This document shows, piece after piece, positions 1 through 6,314 of a stretch of 6,414 bases of DNA. This DNA is from an uncultured Lachnospiraceae bacterium (GTDB taxonomy: Bacteria; Bacillota; Clostridia; Lachnospirales; Lachnospiraceae), in assembly GCA_945834545.1 (NCBI GenBank), contig CAMAHO010000127.1:1-6414 (forward strand), written 5' to 3'. The notes beneath the pieces are model-generated. The model had not been told where the DNA came from, did not search any database, and saw only the letters and a program-made list of their open reading frames with translations. The position numbers were made by a program, and so were the translations under genes. Positions within the stretch are counted from its first letter, which is position 1. The number at the start of each line of letters is the position of its first letter.

Positions 1-2258
1 TGATCCAAAAAACTCTTTACTTTGGGATAGGTTTGAAAATACTGTTCAATATAATTTGCTGCTTCTTTCGTTGATATGCTTAAATCCTGACCTAAACCAA
101 AGGAGCTGATTCCATATACAATCCCAAAGTTCACAGCCTTCGCATTTCTTCTCTGCAGAGGTGTCACCTCGTCAAAAGGAATACCAAATACCTTGGAAGC
201 GGTAATACTGTGTATGTCCTGATTTGTCTTATATGCCTCAATCAACTGTTCATCCCCAGACAAGTGGGCTAATACTCTAAGCTCTATCTGAGAATAATCA
301 GCATCTAAAAAGACATACCCCTCTTTGGGAACAAACACCTTTCGAATAGAACGTCCTAATTCCATTTTCATAGGAATATTCTGCAGATTCGGTTCAGTAG
401 AACTAATTCTTCCTGTTGTCGTAATCGTCTGATTGAAATTTGTATGGATTCTTCCATCCTCTTGTATATAGCCTGCCAGGCCATCTGCATAAGTAGATTT
501 CAATTTGCACAGACCTCTGTATTCCAAAACCTGACCTACAATTTTATGCTGTGGCGCTAATTTATCCAATACATCCGCTGCCGTGGAATATCCTGTTTTT
601 GTCTTTTTCCCTCCCGGCAGCTGTAACTCTTCAAATAACACAACCGCAAGTTGCTTGGGCGATAGGATGTTAAATTCATGTCCTGCAGCTTCAAATATAC
701 TCTTTTCCAACTCGTATATTCTATCTTGAAGCTGGTCTCCATACTCAATAAGCTTATCTTTTCTGGCAATGATTCCTTCCTTTTCCATATCATACAAAAC
801 CAGAGAAAGAGGCATTTCTATTTCCTTCATAAGCTGTAGCATTCCCATTTCTTCCAGCTTATTCTCTAAGACCAAGGTTGCATCATAAATAACCTTCGCT
901 GACATCGCCATATATGAAAGGAAGTCTTCCTTCTGTGAATGAAATGCCATCTGCGGTGTATCTTTTTCAAAGAGTTCCCGATATCCCTTAACCACCTTGT
1001 CCAAAAATCCCGTTGCAATGCTCTCGATATCATAGTCATTTTTCAGAGGGTTAACCAAGTAAGCTGCTATCAATACATCAAAATATCTGCTGACGGAATC
1101 TGTAGCATAATAGGGATATTGCCGTTTGATATCATACGTACAAACATCCCTCTTTCCAGTAAAGCTTTGTAATATCTGTTTCATTTCCGTTTCCTCCAAG
1201 AAGGAGGGATTTGCATACACAACTGCCCCTATTTGAGGCTCAAAAATAGAAACCCCCATCAGTCCACTGTCAGCAAAGACAGGAAAAATGGCAGTTCTTT
1301 CATCTATCATTTCTAGTTTCTCTTTCAATTGTGGGATGTTTTCAACCTCAGTGAAAACGAATTTCTCCGTCTCGTTATGCTCTTGCGTGTTTTTAGAAAA
1401 ACGATTCATCAGATTTTTAAACTCCAGATTCTTATAAAGCTCATAAGCCTCCTTTGTATAGAAATCTTTGATTACTCCATCCTCGTAACTACAATCCAAG
1501 CTGCAATCCAGCTTTATGGTAGCTAAGGTCCTGCAAAAAAAAGCCAGCTCTCTATTTTGTTCCAAGCTCTCCCGTACACTTTTTTTGGATATTTTGTCCA
1601 GATTGCTGTATAAATTCTCTAACGAGCCATATTCTACAATCAACTCTTTTGCCGTCTTTTCACCGATTTTAGGCACACCGGGAATATTGTCGGAGCTATC
1701 TCCCATAAGAGCCTTTACTTCTATAAACTCTTTTGGTGTTACCAAGAGCTGTTCTTTCACATCCTTCGCATAATAGTCCTCGATAACTGTACCGCCTGTC
1801 TTTGTCTTTGGTATACGTATCTTGATATGCTCTGAAGCAACCTGCAACAAATCCCTGTCACCGGAAACCAAAGCCACCTCCACACCTGATGTTTCTGCTT
1901 CTTTCGCTAATGTACCCAGTATATCATCCGCTTCATATCCTTCCTTTTCTACGGTTACTATCTGCATAGCGTGAAGCACTTCTTTCATCATTGGAATTTG
2001 TTCGCGCAGTTCCTCCGGCATAGCCTTTCTGGTGCCTTTGTATTCCTGATACATCTCATGACGAAAAGTTTTCCCATGTACATCAAATGCAACAATCAGA
2101 TAATCCGGTTTTTCCTCATCCACTATTCGAAACAAAATATTTAAAAAACCGTAGACTGCGTTGGTGTGGAAACCTTTTTGATTGGTTAAATTGGGTAAGC
2201 CATAGAAGGCTCTGTTCATAATACTGTGTCCGTCTATCAAAACCAATTTTCGGTTCAT
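1..2258 (-). CDS. polA: DNA polymerase I, C-terminus cut by window edge
   Basis: Pol I removes RNA primers and fills gaps during lagging-strand maturation and excision repair. 752 codons are visible; by alignment to E. coli Pol I I expect roughly 125 more residues beyond position 1. Residues 1 to about 290 form the 5' nuclease with all expected metal ligands (D9, D59, E109, D111, D112, D134, D136, D187, D190) and the helix-3-turn-helix GVPKIGEKTA near residue 194. The central 3'-5' exonuclease-like part (about 300-460) is decayed: there is no DxE at the Exo I site (around 325-330), D394 of Exo II remains, and the Exo III Asp is S453. The polymerase domain has motif A (DYSQIELR, D654 and E659) and the O-helix residues R703, K707, F711 and Y715; F711 is the residue type that disfavours dideoxynucleotides. 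Motif C (HDE) lies outside. The ATG at 2258 follows a good ribosome binding site. The gene lies 29 nt behind a small zinc-motif gene, probably cotranscribed. Confidence 0.97.
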   Translation of the reverse strand, partial: MNRKLVLIDGHSIMNRAFYGLPNLTNQKGFHTNAVYGFLNILFRIVDEEKPDYLIVAFDVHGKTFRHEMYQEYKGTRKAMPEELREQIPMMKEVLHAMQIVTVEKEGYEADDILGTLAKEAETSGVEVALVSGDRDLLQVASEHIKIRIPKTKTGGTVIEDYYAKDVKEQLLVTPKEFIEVKALMGDSSDNIPGVPKIGEKTAKELIVEYGSLENLYSNLDKISKKSVRESLEQNRELAFFCRTLATIKLDCSLDCSYEDGVIKDFYTKEAYELYKNLEFKNLMNRFSKNTQEHNETEKFVFTEVENIPQLKEKLEMIDERTAIFPVFADSGLMGVSIFEPQIGAVVYANPSFLEETEMKQILQSFTGKRDVCTYDIKRQYPYYATDSVSRYFDVLIAAYLVNPLKNDYDIESIATGFLDKVVKGYRELFEKDTPQMAFHSQKEDFLSYMAMSAKVIYDATLVLENKLEEMGMLQLMKEIEMPLSLVLYDMEKEGIIARKDKLIEYGDQLQDRIYELEKSIFEAAGHEFNILSPKQLAVVLFEELQLPGGKKTKTGYSTAADVLDKLAPQHKIVGQVLEYRGLCKLKSTYADGLAGYIQEDGRIHTNFNQTITTTGRISSTEPNLQNIPMKMELGRSIRKVFVPKEGYVFLDADYSQIELRVLAHLSGDEQLIEAYKTNQDIHSITASKVFGIPFDEVTPLQRRNAKAVNFGIVYGISSFGLGQDLSISTKEAANYIEQYFQTYPKVKSFLD

Positions 2259-2267
2259 ACATCCAAA

Positions 2268-2273
2268 CTCCTT
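2268..2273 (-). promoter_or_regulatory. Ribosome binding site of polA
   Basis: On the minus strand AAGGAG lies 9 nt before the ATG at 2258. It sits in the 29-nt gap after the upstream stop codon, where no terminator is visible. It fixes the polA start at MNRKLVLIDG, which matches the usual Pol I N-terminus. Confidence 0.8.
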
Positions 2274-2287
2274 ACCATCAAAAACTA

Positions 2288-2608
2288 TTACAAAAACAAA
2301 ACGACAAGTGAAGCTACTGCAAAAGCTCCCCCAATGAGCTCCAGATAAAATGCCTTCTTTCGATTCAACCGATAGCTTTTAAGCTGCCTTTGGGCTTCCG
2401 CTATACAGTTGCTAAGCTCCTTATTTAAATCAAATGCGTCCCCGGCCTCAAGATGCACAATACCTTTCGAAATTAAAAGCTGTATCGTCAATTCTTCTTT
2501 ACATTCCGGGCAGGAATCTGCATGCTCACAAAAATCTTTGAGTTGAGCATATTCTAAATCCTTATTTAAAAATGCAGGTATACAACGAACAAACTCTTTG
2601 CAATTCAC
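2288..2608 (-). CDS. Small membrane protein with anti-sigma-type zinc motif (zf-HC2-like)
   Basis: The 106-residue protein has an N-terminal motif C3, H29, C33, C36, i.e. Hx3Cx2C with a Cys 26 residues before the His. This is the ligand pattern of zinc-binding anti-sigma factors (ZAS/zf-HC2), with the same spacing as RsrA of Streptomyces (C11, H37, C41, C44). A charged linker follows (about 55-85), ending in RKK. A hydrophobic helix at 87-106 runs to the last residue, so the protein is probably tail-anchored with the zinc part in the cytoplasm and no outside sensor domain. The start is GTG: no ATG, GTG or TTG lies between it and the upstream in-frame stop, and AAGGGA precedes it at 11 nt. The gene lies 52 nt behind the EAL gene and 29 nt before polA, so it is probably in one operon. 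No ECF sigma gene is adjacent in the window, so an anti-sigma role is only suggested; it may be a zinc-binding membrane protein of other function. Confidence 0.85.
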   Translation of the reverse strand: MNCKEFVRCIPAFLNKDLEYAQLKDFCEHADSCPECKEELTIQLLISKGIVHLEAGDAFDLNKELSNCIAEAQRQLKSYRLNRKKAFYLELIGGAFAVASLVVLFL

Positions 2609-2619
2609 TAACTTGTCAG

Positions 2620-2625
2620 TCCCTT
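2620..2625 (-). promoter_or_regulatory. Ribosome binding site supporting the GTG start
   Basis: AAGGGA on the minus strand lies 11 nt before the GTG at 2608. The spacing is slightly long. With the in-frame stop codon upstream and no other usual start codon between, it decides the GTG start of the small zinc-motif protein. Confidence 0.55.
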
Positions 2626-2660
2626 CTAAAATGCAATTCTGCTAAATTCCATTTCCTCAG

Positions 2661-4946
2661 CTAATGATTCATCAGATATTTCTCTTCAAAGGCGGGTACG
2701 GAAATGGGTCTGTCAAAATAGTACCCCTGGAATACATCACAGCCGGCATCCACTAGGTAGTCTACCTGTTCTTTCGTTTCCACGCCCTCGGAAACCACCT
2801 TTATGCCCAGCTGCTTGGACATGATAATGGTATTGTCCATGATAACCTTACTCTTTTCCTTGTGGCTGGTTTCCTTTAAAAAGATTCGATCCAATTTGAT
2901 GGCGTCAACCTCAATATCCTTAAGTGTATTTAAGGATGAGTAACCGCTTCCGAAATCATCTATCTCCACCTCAAAACCTGATTGACGCAGCTTGTCAATT
3001 ACCAGTAGGTTATCAGCAGCCTCATTGACAATTGCTGTCTCCGTAATCTCCAACTTAAGACTTTTGGGATCTATCTTATATTCTTGAACTAAATTTGTTA
3101 TATATTCATGAATATCCACATAATAGAAATCCAAAGGTGATATATTCACAGAAATATATAAATGACCTTTCCCCTCGCTTTGCCAGGCCGAGAGCTTACT
3201 GCAAGCCATTCTCCACACATATTGATCCAGTTTATGTATCAAGCCTGCTCTCTCAAAGACCGGTATGAATTCAATGGGCGGTATCAAGCCCTTTGACGGA
3301 TGAATCCAACGTACCAAGGCCTCTGCTCCCAGGATTTCTCCGCTGCCGGATAGCTGAGGCTGCAAAAACATCTGGAACTGTCCCTCCTCCAGTGCTTTCT
3401 CAAACTCTCCAATCATAAGCTTCGTGTTTCTATGGTCAGCTCCCACATTTGCATCATACCAAGTGGTCATTACGCCATAATCGTCCTTGATTTTGCGCAC
3501 TGCAAGATAGGCATGGTCGCACATAACAGATACTTCCATGGAGTAGTCATGAATCGGATAAATGCCGGCATGAATGTGCAGTTTGAACATATCGGACTTG
3601 ACGCAGGAACAGATCTTCTTCAACCGTTCAAGCAGCATACTTTCATCAAAATACTCTTCCGGAACACAAACCACAAACCGATCGGATACCAGTCGGCCCA
3701 CAAAGATATCCTCACGGTTATCTTCATTTAAAATTCTAGCCGCATTCACCAGTATCTCATCGCCCTGTTTTTCACCAAACAAGGCATTATAGGTTTTGAA
3801 ATCCTTAATATCCGTACATACCAAAATCCACTTTTTATTGGTATCCTCATTTAGTATCTCTTTCACCTTAGAGAAAAAGCTTTCTCGGTTATACACGCCT
3901 GTCAGGGAATCCAGCTCTGCTCTTTCTCTCTCCGCTGCCAGAGCTTGTACATCCTCTGTTTTATTTCGCATACTAAATACACAACCAAAGTAGTTATTGG
4001 TTTCATCAACCAAAGGATTATAGGTGGTATCATAATAGATTTTGACACCACCTATATTCTTCTCTTCCTGGAAGGTCTGGTAAGGTATATCCTGTGGATT
4101 TCTGGCCTCCAGCCAAGCTCCAAATGTGGTCTCGATTGCAATTTCATTCCCCATCAAATGAAACAGTTCCCTTGCGACCTTATTGACATAAACACATATG
4201 TTGTCTTTATTAAAACAAATGATTCCATTTGATATTCCGTCCAAAGAATACTTAACGATACTCTCAGCCTCAGCTCGAGGTATTACTGACAAAATCAAAT
4301 AAACAATTAACATAGACAAACCAGCATATAAGACACCGGAAAAATCCACCGGTAAACTGATGTTACTGACAATAACATTTACGGCCAAAGTAATAAGAAC
4401 TGCTATGGTCAAAATAGTATACTTGCTTCTATACAGCTTAATTGTTTTTCTCGCCTTAATAATCAAAGCTGACAACAACAATATCATATAAATATAGAAA
4501 ACACTTAAATGGATAAAAAATCCCGGAAATTTCGCTACAAAGCAATGATAAGCGAAATTGTCATCCACTCGAATTCTATTTACGGAAAATGCAATCTCAA
4601 AGAAACTATTCAAAACCAAAAAGAGGAAATCCGCTCCTGACAATAAAACCGCAAGTATCTTAAGTATTCTCGCTCTACGATATACCACATTATAGCTCTC
4701 TGAAACATTGAGGAAAGTCAGAATATGAATGGAAGAAAGCCAAAAATACATTCCGAAAAAAAGCATAGACAGAAAATATTGCTCGACAAACATTCCCAGA
4801 AAATAGAAAGCAAGACTAGCTGATGACACTCCTAACATGGTCTGCATAGCAACCCTCTCACGCATTTTCGCATGTTGTAAATAACTGATGCAGGCTATCA
4901 TAGAACAGGTAACTATAACTGCCAGAAATACAAATGCATAAACCAT
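2661..4946 (-). CDS. 7TM-PAS-GGDEF(degenerate)-EAL protein, predicted c-di-GMP phosphodiesterase
   Basis: The 761-residue membrane protein should hydrolyse cyclic di-GMP to pGpG. Seven hydrophobic helices are visible (about 1-22, 33-51, 56-78, 93-117, 141-164, 175-197, 204-222), resembling the 7TM sensor module found before histidine kinase and GGDEF domains. A PAS-like domain follows (about 229-330), then a short linker rich in Glu, Arg and Ala (331-345). The GGDEF domain (about 345-500) keeps DSLTGVYNR, D379 and N387, but its signature reads V420-S421-D422-R423-F424 instead of GGDEF, and the RxxD inhibitory site is not conserved (R411 to I414), so cyclase activity is unlikely. The EAL domain (about 508-755) has the full catalytic set: E542, N601, E633, D663, D664, K684, D686, E720, E723 and Q740. 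AGGGGA lies 8 nt before the ATG. It is first in a likely three-gene unit ending in polA. The 7TM ligand is unknown. Confidence 0.93.
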   Translation of the reverse strand: MVYAFVFLAVIVTCSMIACISYLQHAKMRERVAMQTMLGVSSASLAFYFLGMFVEQYFLSMLFFGMYFWLSSIHILTFLNVSESYNVVYRRARILKILAVLLSGADFLFLVLNSFFEIAFSVNRIRVDDNFAYHCFVAKFPGFFIHLSVFYIYMILLLSALIIKARKTIKLYRSKYTILTIAVLITLAVNVIVSNISLPVDFSGVLYAGLSMLIVYLILSVIPRAEAESIVKYSLDGISNGIICFNKDNICVYVNKVARELFHLMGNEIAIETTFGAWLEARNPQDIPYQTFQEEKNIGGVKIYYDTTYNPLVDETNNYFGCVFSMRNKTEDVQALAAERERAELDSLTGVYNRESFFSKVKEILNEDTNKKWILVCTDIKDFKTYNALFGEKQGDEILVNAARILNEDNREDIFVGRLVSDRFVVCVPEEYFDESMLLERLKKICSCVKSDMFKLHIHAGIYPIHDYSMEVSVMCDHAYLAVRKIKDDYGVMTTWYDANVGADHRNTKLMIGEFEKALEEGQFQMFLQPQLSGSGEILGAEALVRWIHPSKGLIPPIEFIPVFERAGLIHKLDQYVWRMACSKLSAWQSEGKGHLYISVNISPLDFYYVDIHEYITNLVQEYKIDPKSLKLEITETAIVNEAADNLLVIDKLRQSGFEVEIDDFGSGYSSLNTLKDIEVDAIKLDRIFLKETSHKEKSKVIMDNTIIMSKQLGIKVVSEGVETKEQVDYLVDAGCDVFQGYYFDRPISVPAFEEKYLMNH

Positions 4947-4954
4947 AACTCTTT

Positions 4955-4960
4955 TCCCCT
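4955..4960 (-). promoter_or_regulatory. Ribosome binding site of the EAL gene
   Basis: AGGGGA on the minus strand, 8 nt before the ATG at 4946. It supports this start, which places a hydrophobic helix at the very N-terminus, as expected for the membrane module. Confidence 0.65.
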
Positions 4961-4999
4961 AAAACAAGATTATTTTTGCTTGTAAAAAGTTACATACAG

Positions 5000-5028
5000 C
5001 CTATATTATTGTACAATAAAAATGTGAA
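5000..5028 (-). promoter_or_regulatory. Candidate promoter of the EAL/zinc protein/polA unit
   Basis: The minus strand has TTCACA at 5028-5023 (5 of 6 matches to the -35 consensus), a 17-nt spacer and TATAGG at 5005-5000 (4 of 6, lacking the final T). Transcription would begin near 4993 and give a leader of about 47 nt. It lies just downstream of the tRNA terminator, where a new promoter is needed. The -10 box is weak and the region is AT-rich, so a chance match is possible. Confidence 0.4.
5006..5019. promoter_or_regulatory. Perfect 14-bp palindrome, candidate operator
   Basis: TTATTGTACAATAA is its own reverse complement. It falls inside the 17-nt spacer of the candidate promoter, where a bound dimeric regulator would block RNA polymerase. 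The regulator is unknown. Palindromes of this length occur by chance about once in several kilobases of AT-rich DNA, so the position is the main argument. Confidence 0.35.
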
Positions 5029-5051
5029 TTTGAGAAGATGTTTCTTGCAAT

Positions 5052-5078
5052 AAAAAAACACCGAAAAATCGGTGTTTT
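5052..5078 (-). terminator. Intrinsic terminator of the tRNA-Leu gene
   Basis: On the minus strand CACCGA (5074-5069), a TTTT loop and TCGGTG (5064-5059) form a 6-bp GC-containing stem. Four A's before it can extend the pairing with the T run. Seven T's follow (5058-5052). It begins 4 nt after the tRNA 3' end and separates the tRNA from the EAL gene unit. Confidence 0.9.
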
Positions 5079-5082
5079 GCAC

Positions 5083-5165
5083 TGCCGGCAGCGGGACTTG
5101 AACCCGCACGTGGTTGCCCACAACAGATTTTGAGTCTGCCTCGTCTGCCATTCCGACACGCCGGC
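5083..5165 (-). tRNA. tRNA-Leu, anticodon CAA
   Basis: The 83-nt RNA reads UUG codons. The 5' acceptor strand GCCGGCG (5165-5159) pairs with TGCCGGC (5090-5084), including one G-U pair at the base, with A73 at 5083. The anticodon stem GCAGA/TCTGT encloses the loop CTCAAAA, giving anticodon CAA. A long variable arm (TGTGG, loop GCAA, CCACG) is the class II mark expected for tRNA-Leu. The T-arm is GCGGG, GTTCAAG, TCCCGC-like with the usual TTC core. The 3' CCA is not encoded (the sequence continues GTG), so a CCA-adding enzyme must finish it. The gene stands alone with its own promoter and terminator. Confidence 0.97.
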
Positions 5166-5183
5166 GTTTTTTACAACATTGGT

Positions 5184-5212
5184 ATAGTATCACAGTTTAA
5201 CCTATATGGCAA
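5184..5212 (-). promoter_or_regulatory. Strong sigma-70/SigA-type promoter of tRNA-Leu
   Basis: The minus strand has TTGCCA at 5212-5207, a 17-nt spacer and TACTAT at 5189-5184, with TGA directly before the -10 box giving an extended -10 element. Transcription should start near 5177, about a dozen nt before the mature tRNA 5' end. The consensus fit suits a strongly expressed stable RNA. Confidence 0.85.
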
Positions 5213-5223
5213 GTGGTTTTTTC

Positions 5224-5245
5224 AAAAATGCCAGACAGCATTTTT
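5224..5245 (-). terminator. Possible weak terminator of the S66 gene
   Basis: AAAAATGC and GCATTTTT form an 8-bp stem with a 6-nt loop. The T run is part of the stem and only two G-C pairs are present, so it is a weak candidate. Its place, about 37 nt after the S66 stop codon and just before the tRNA promoter, fits an end of transcription. Confidence 0.4.
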
Positions 5246-5282
5246 CTACCACCGTATGGGAATTGTATATCCACCAAGTATT

Positions 5283-6314
5283 TTACACCATTTTCAGAGA
5301 GAAGTTACCGTTATGAACCTCCAATTCGCCATAGGAACCGCAAATGATAGGAACTGCAGGAGAAAGATGTCCAAAATCAGCGTCAAACACAATAGGGACT
5401 TTATGCCTTTCTGCTACCGGTAAAATTGCCTTATATTGATCCAATCCCATAATGCACTGCCCGTGCTGCATAGGTCTGCCTACAATGAAGCCTTTTATAT
5501 AGCGAAACCATCCTGCCTGTTCCATCTGCCACATAGCTCGTCTCATACCAAATACATTGAGATCGCAGGACTCTAAAAACCACAGGAAACCATCTTCCCT
5601 ATAATGCTCCAGATACTCCTCTACCCTATCAAATCTTGTTCCTAAAAGGGTAATCAGGCAGTCCATGCATCCTCCAAGCAATCGCCCTTTCATAGAAAGC
5701 TGGCTGGTTTTATTACCGTTTTCATCATAGCAAAACAATTCTTTACGTTCTGTCAGATGATATTCTGCCAGTGGATTTTCAGCTGTTTTTAGAGATTCTC
5801 GTTCGAAAGACTCATAACCATGCACAATGTTCGTCCTTCCCATCAGAATATCCAAGGTATCATAATGATTCTGATACCAGTTGTTCATACCAAAGGAGGG
5901 TGCACAGACACTATAGAGTGACTTAACTTCACAGATTGTAGTCAACAGAAAGGTAAGATTCGTATTATCCGAATACCCTGCAAACCATTTAGGAGGCAAG
6001 CTCTTAAGCTTATCGAAATCAATATACTCCAGGATTTCACACATTAGCTCACCGCCGCCACAGGAAAGCAATATGTCGTTTTCAGTACTTTCATACATCT
6101 GCATAAACTCTTCTGCGCATAATCTGGGCTCGTTGCTGATTCCAACCCCTTTTACTTCATAACAATTAGGGCCTAAGATGATCTTAAGCCCTTTTTCTTT
6201 AAACTGTCTTATAGCATTATCAAGGCAAGCTTTATATGGATTGGATGCGCAACCAAAGGAGGGTGCCACCAGCCCTATCGTGCCATTTGGTGATAAGTAG
6301 TTCGGTGTTTTCAA
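5283..6314 (-). CDS. Peptidase family S66 protein (LD-carboxypeptidase / MccF-like)
   Basis: The 343-residue cytoplasmic protein (no signal peptide or membrane helix) belongs to the S66 fold. Known members cut the L,D-bond of muropeptide tetrapeptides during wall recycling (LdcA) or cleave microcin C and related nucleotides (MccF, about 344 residues, closer to this length). Recognisable landmarks are the N-terminal GLVAPSFG (14-21), GGGELM (86-91), the FAGYSDNT block (111-118), CAPSFG (137-142), the Glu in FLES (E248) and the His in DFGHLSP (H316). Glu and His of the usual Ser-Glu-His triad are present, but the nucleophile site, normally GGxxS, reads GGGELM with no serine, so activity is uncertain. 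The start is TTG, 8 nt after GGAGAG, overlapping the upstream gene's TGA as TTGA; no other usual start lies between it and an in-frame upstream stop. It is probably translationally coupled to that gene. Family assignment is firm, substrate unknown. Confidence 0.88.
   Translation of the reverse strand: MKTPNYLSPNGTIGLVAPSFGCASNPYKACLDNAIRQFKEKGLKIILGPNCYEVKGVGISNEPRLCAEEFMQMYESTENDILLSCGGGELMCEILEYIDFDKLKSLPPKWFAGYSDNTNLTFLLTTICEVKSLYSVCAPSFGMNNWYQNHYDTLDILMGRTNIVHGYESFERESLKTAENPLAEYHLTERKELFCYDENGNKTSQLSMKGRLLGGCMDCLITLLGTRFDRVEEYLEHYREDGFLWFLESCDLNVFGMRRAMWQMEQAGWFRYIKGFIVGRPMQHGQCIMGLDQYKAILPVAERHKVPIVFDADFGHLSPAVPIICGSYGELEVHNGNFSLKMV

Noticed and set aside
939..1773. Plus-strand open frames within the polA region, plus one minus-strand frame at 557-793
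   Set aside because: These are shadows of polA in other frames; the polA frame is open and carries conserved Pol I motifs throughout.
3432..4232. Several plus-strand open frames across this stretch
   Set aside because: All lie antisense to the GGDEF-EAL gene, whose domain motifs are unmistakable. The plus-strand frames show no domain or ribosome binding site.
4947..5051. Possible riboswitch (e.g. c-di-GMP type) before the EAL gene
   Set aside because: The predicted leader is only about 47 nt, AT-rich and without a conserved aptamer core, too short for known c-di-GMP riboswitches.
5083..5165. tRNA as an integration site for a mobile element
   Set aside because: No direct repeat of the tRNA 3' end, integrase or recombination gene is seen in the window.
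4990..5193. Minus-strand open frame of 67 codons
   Set aside because: It reads straight through the tRNA-Leu gene, its promoter side and its terminator. The apparent protein is a translation of the tRNA.
5130..5423. Plus-strand open frame of 97 codons
   Set aside because: It crosses the tRNA, its promoter and the end of the S66 gene in antisense and has no supporting signal.
5889..6266. 15-bp direct repeat ACCAAAGGAGGGTGC at 5889-5903 and 6252-6266, resembling a plus-strand ribosome binding site
   Set aside because: On the coding strand both copies encode in-frame APSFG, two separate conserved spots in the S66 protein. No plus-strand gene follows either copy, so a chance codon coincidence is the simplest reading.
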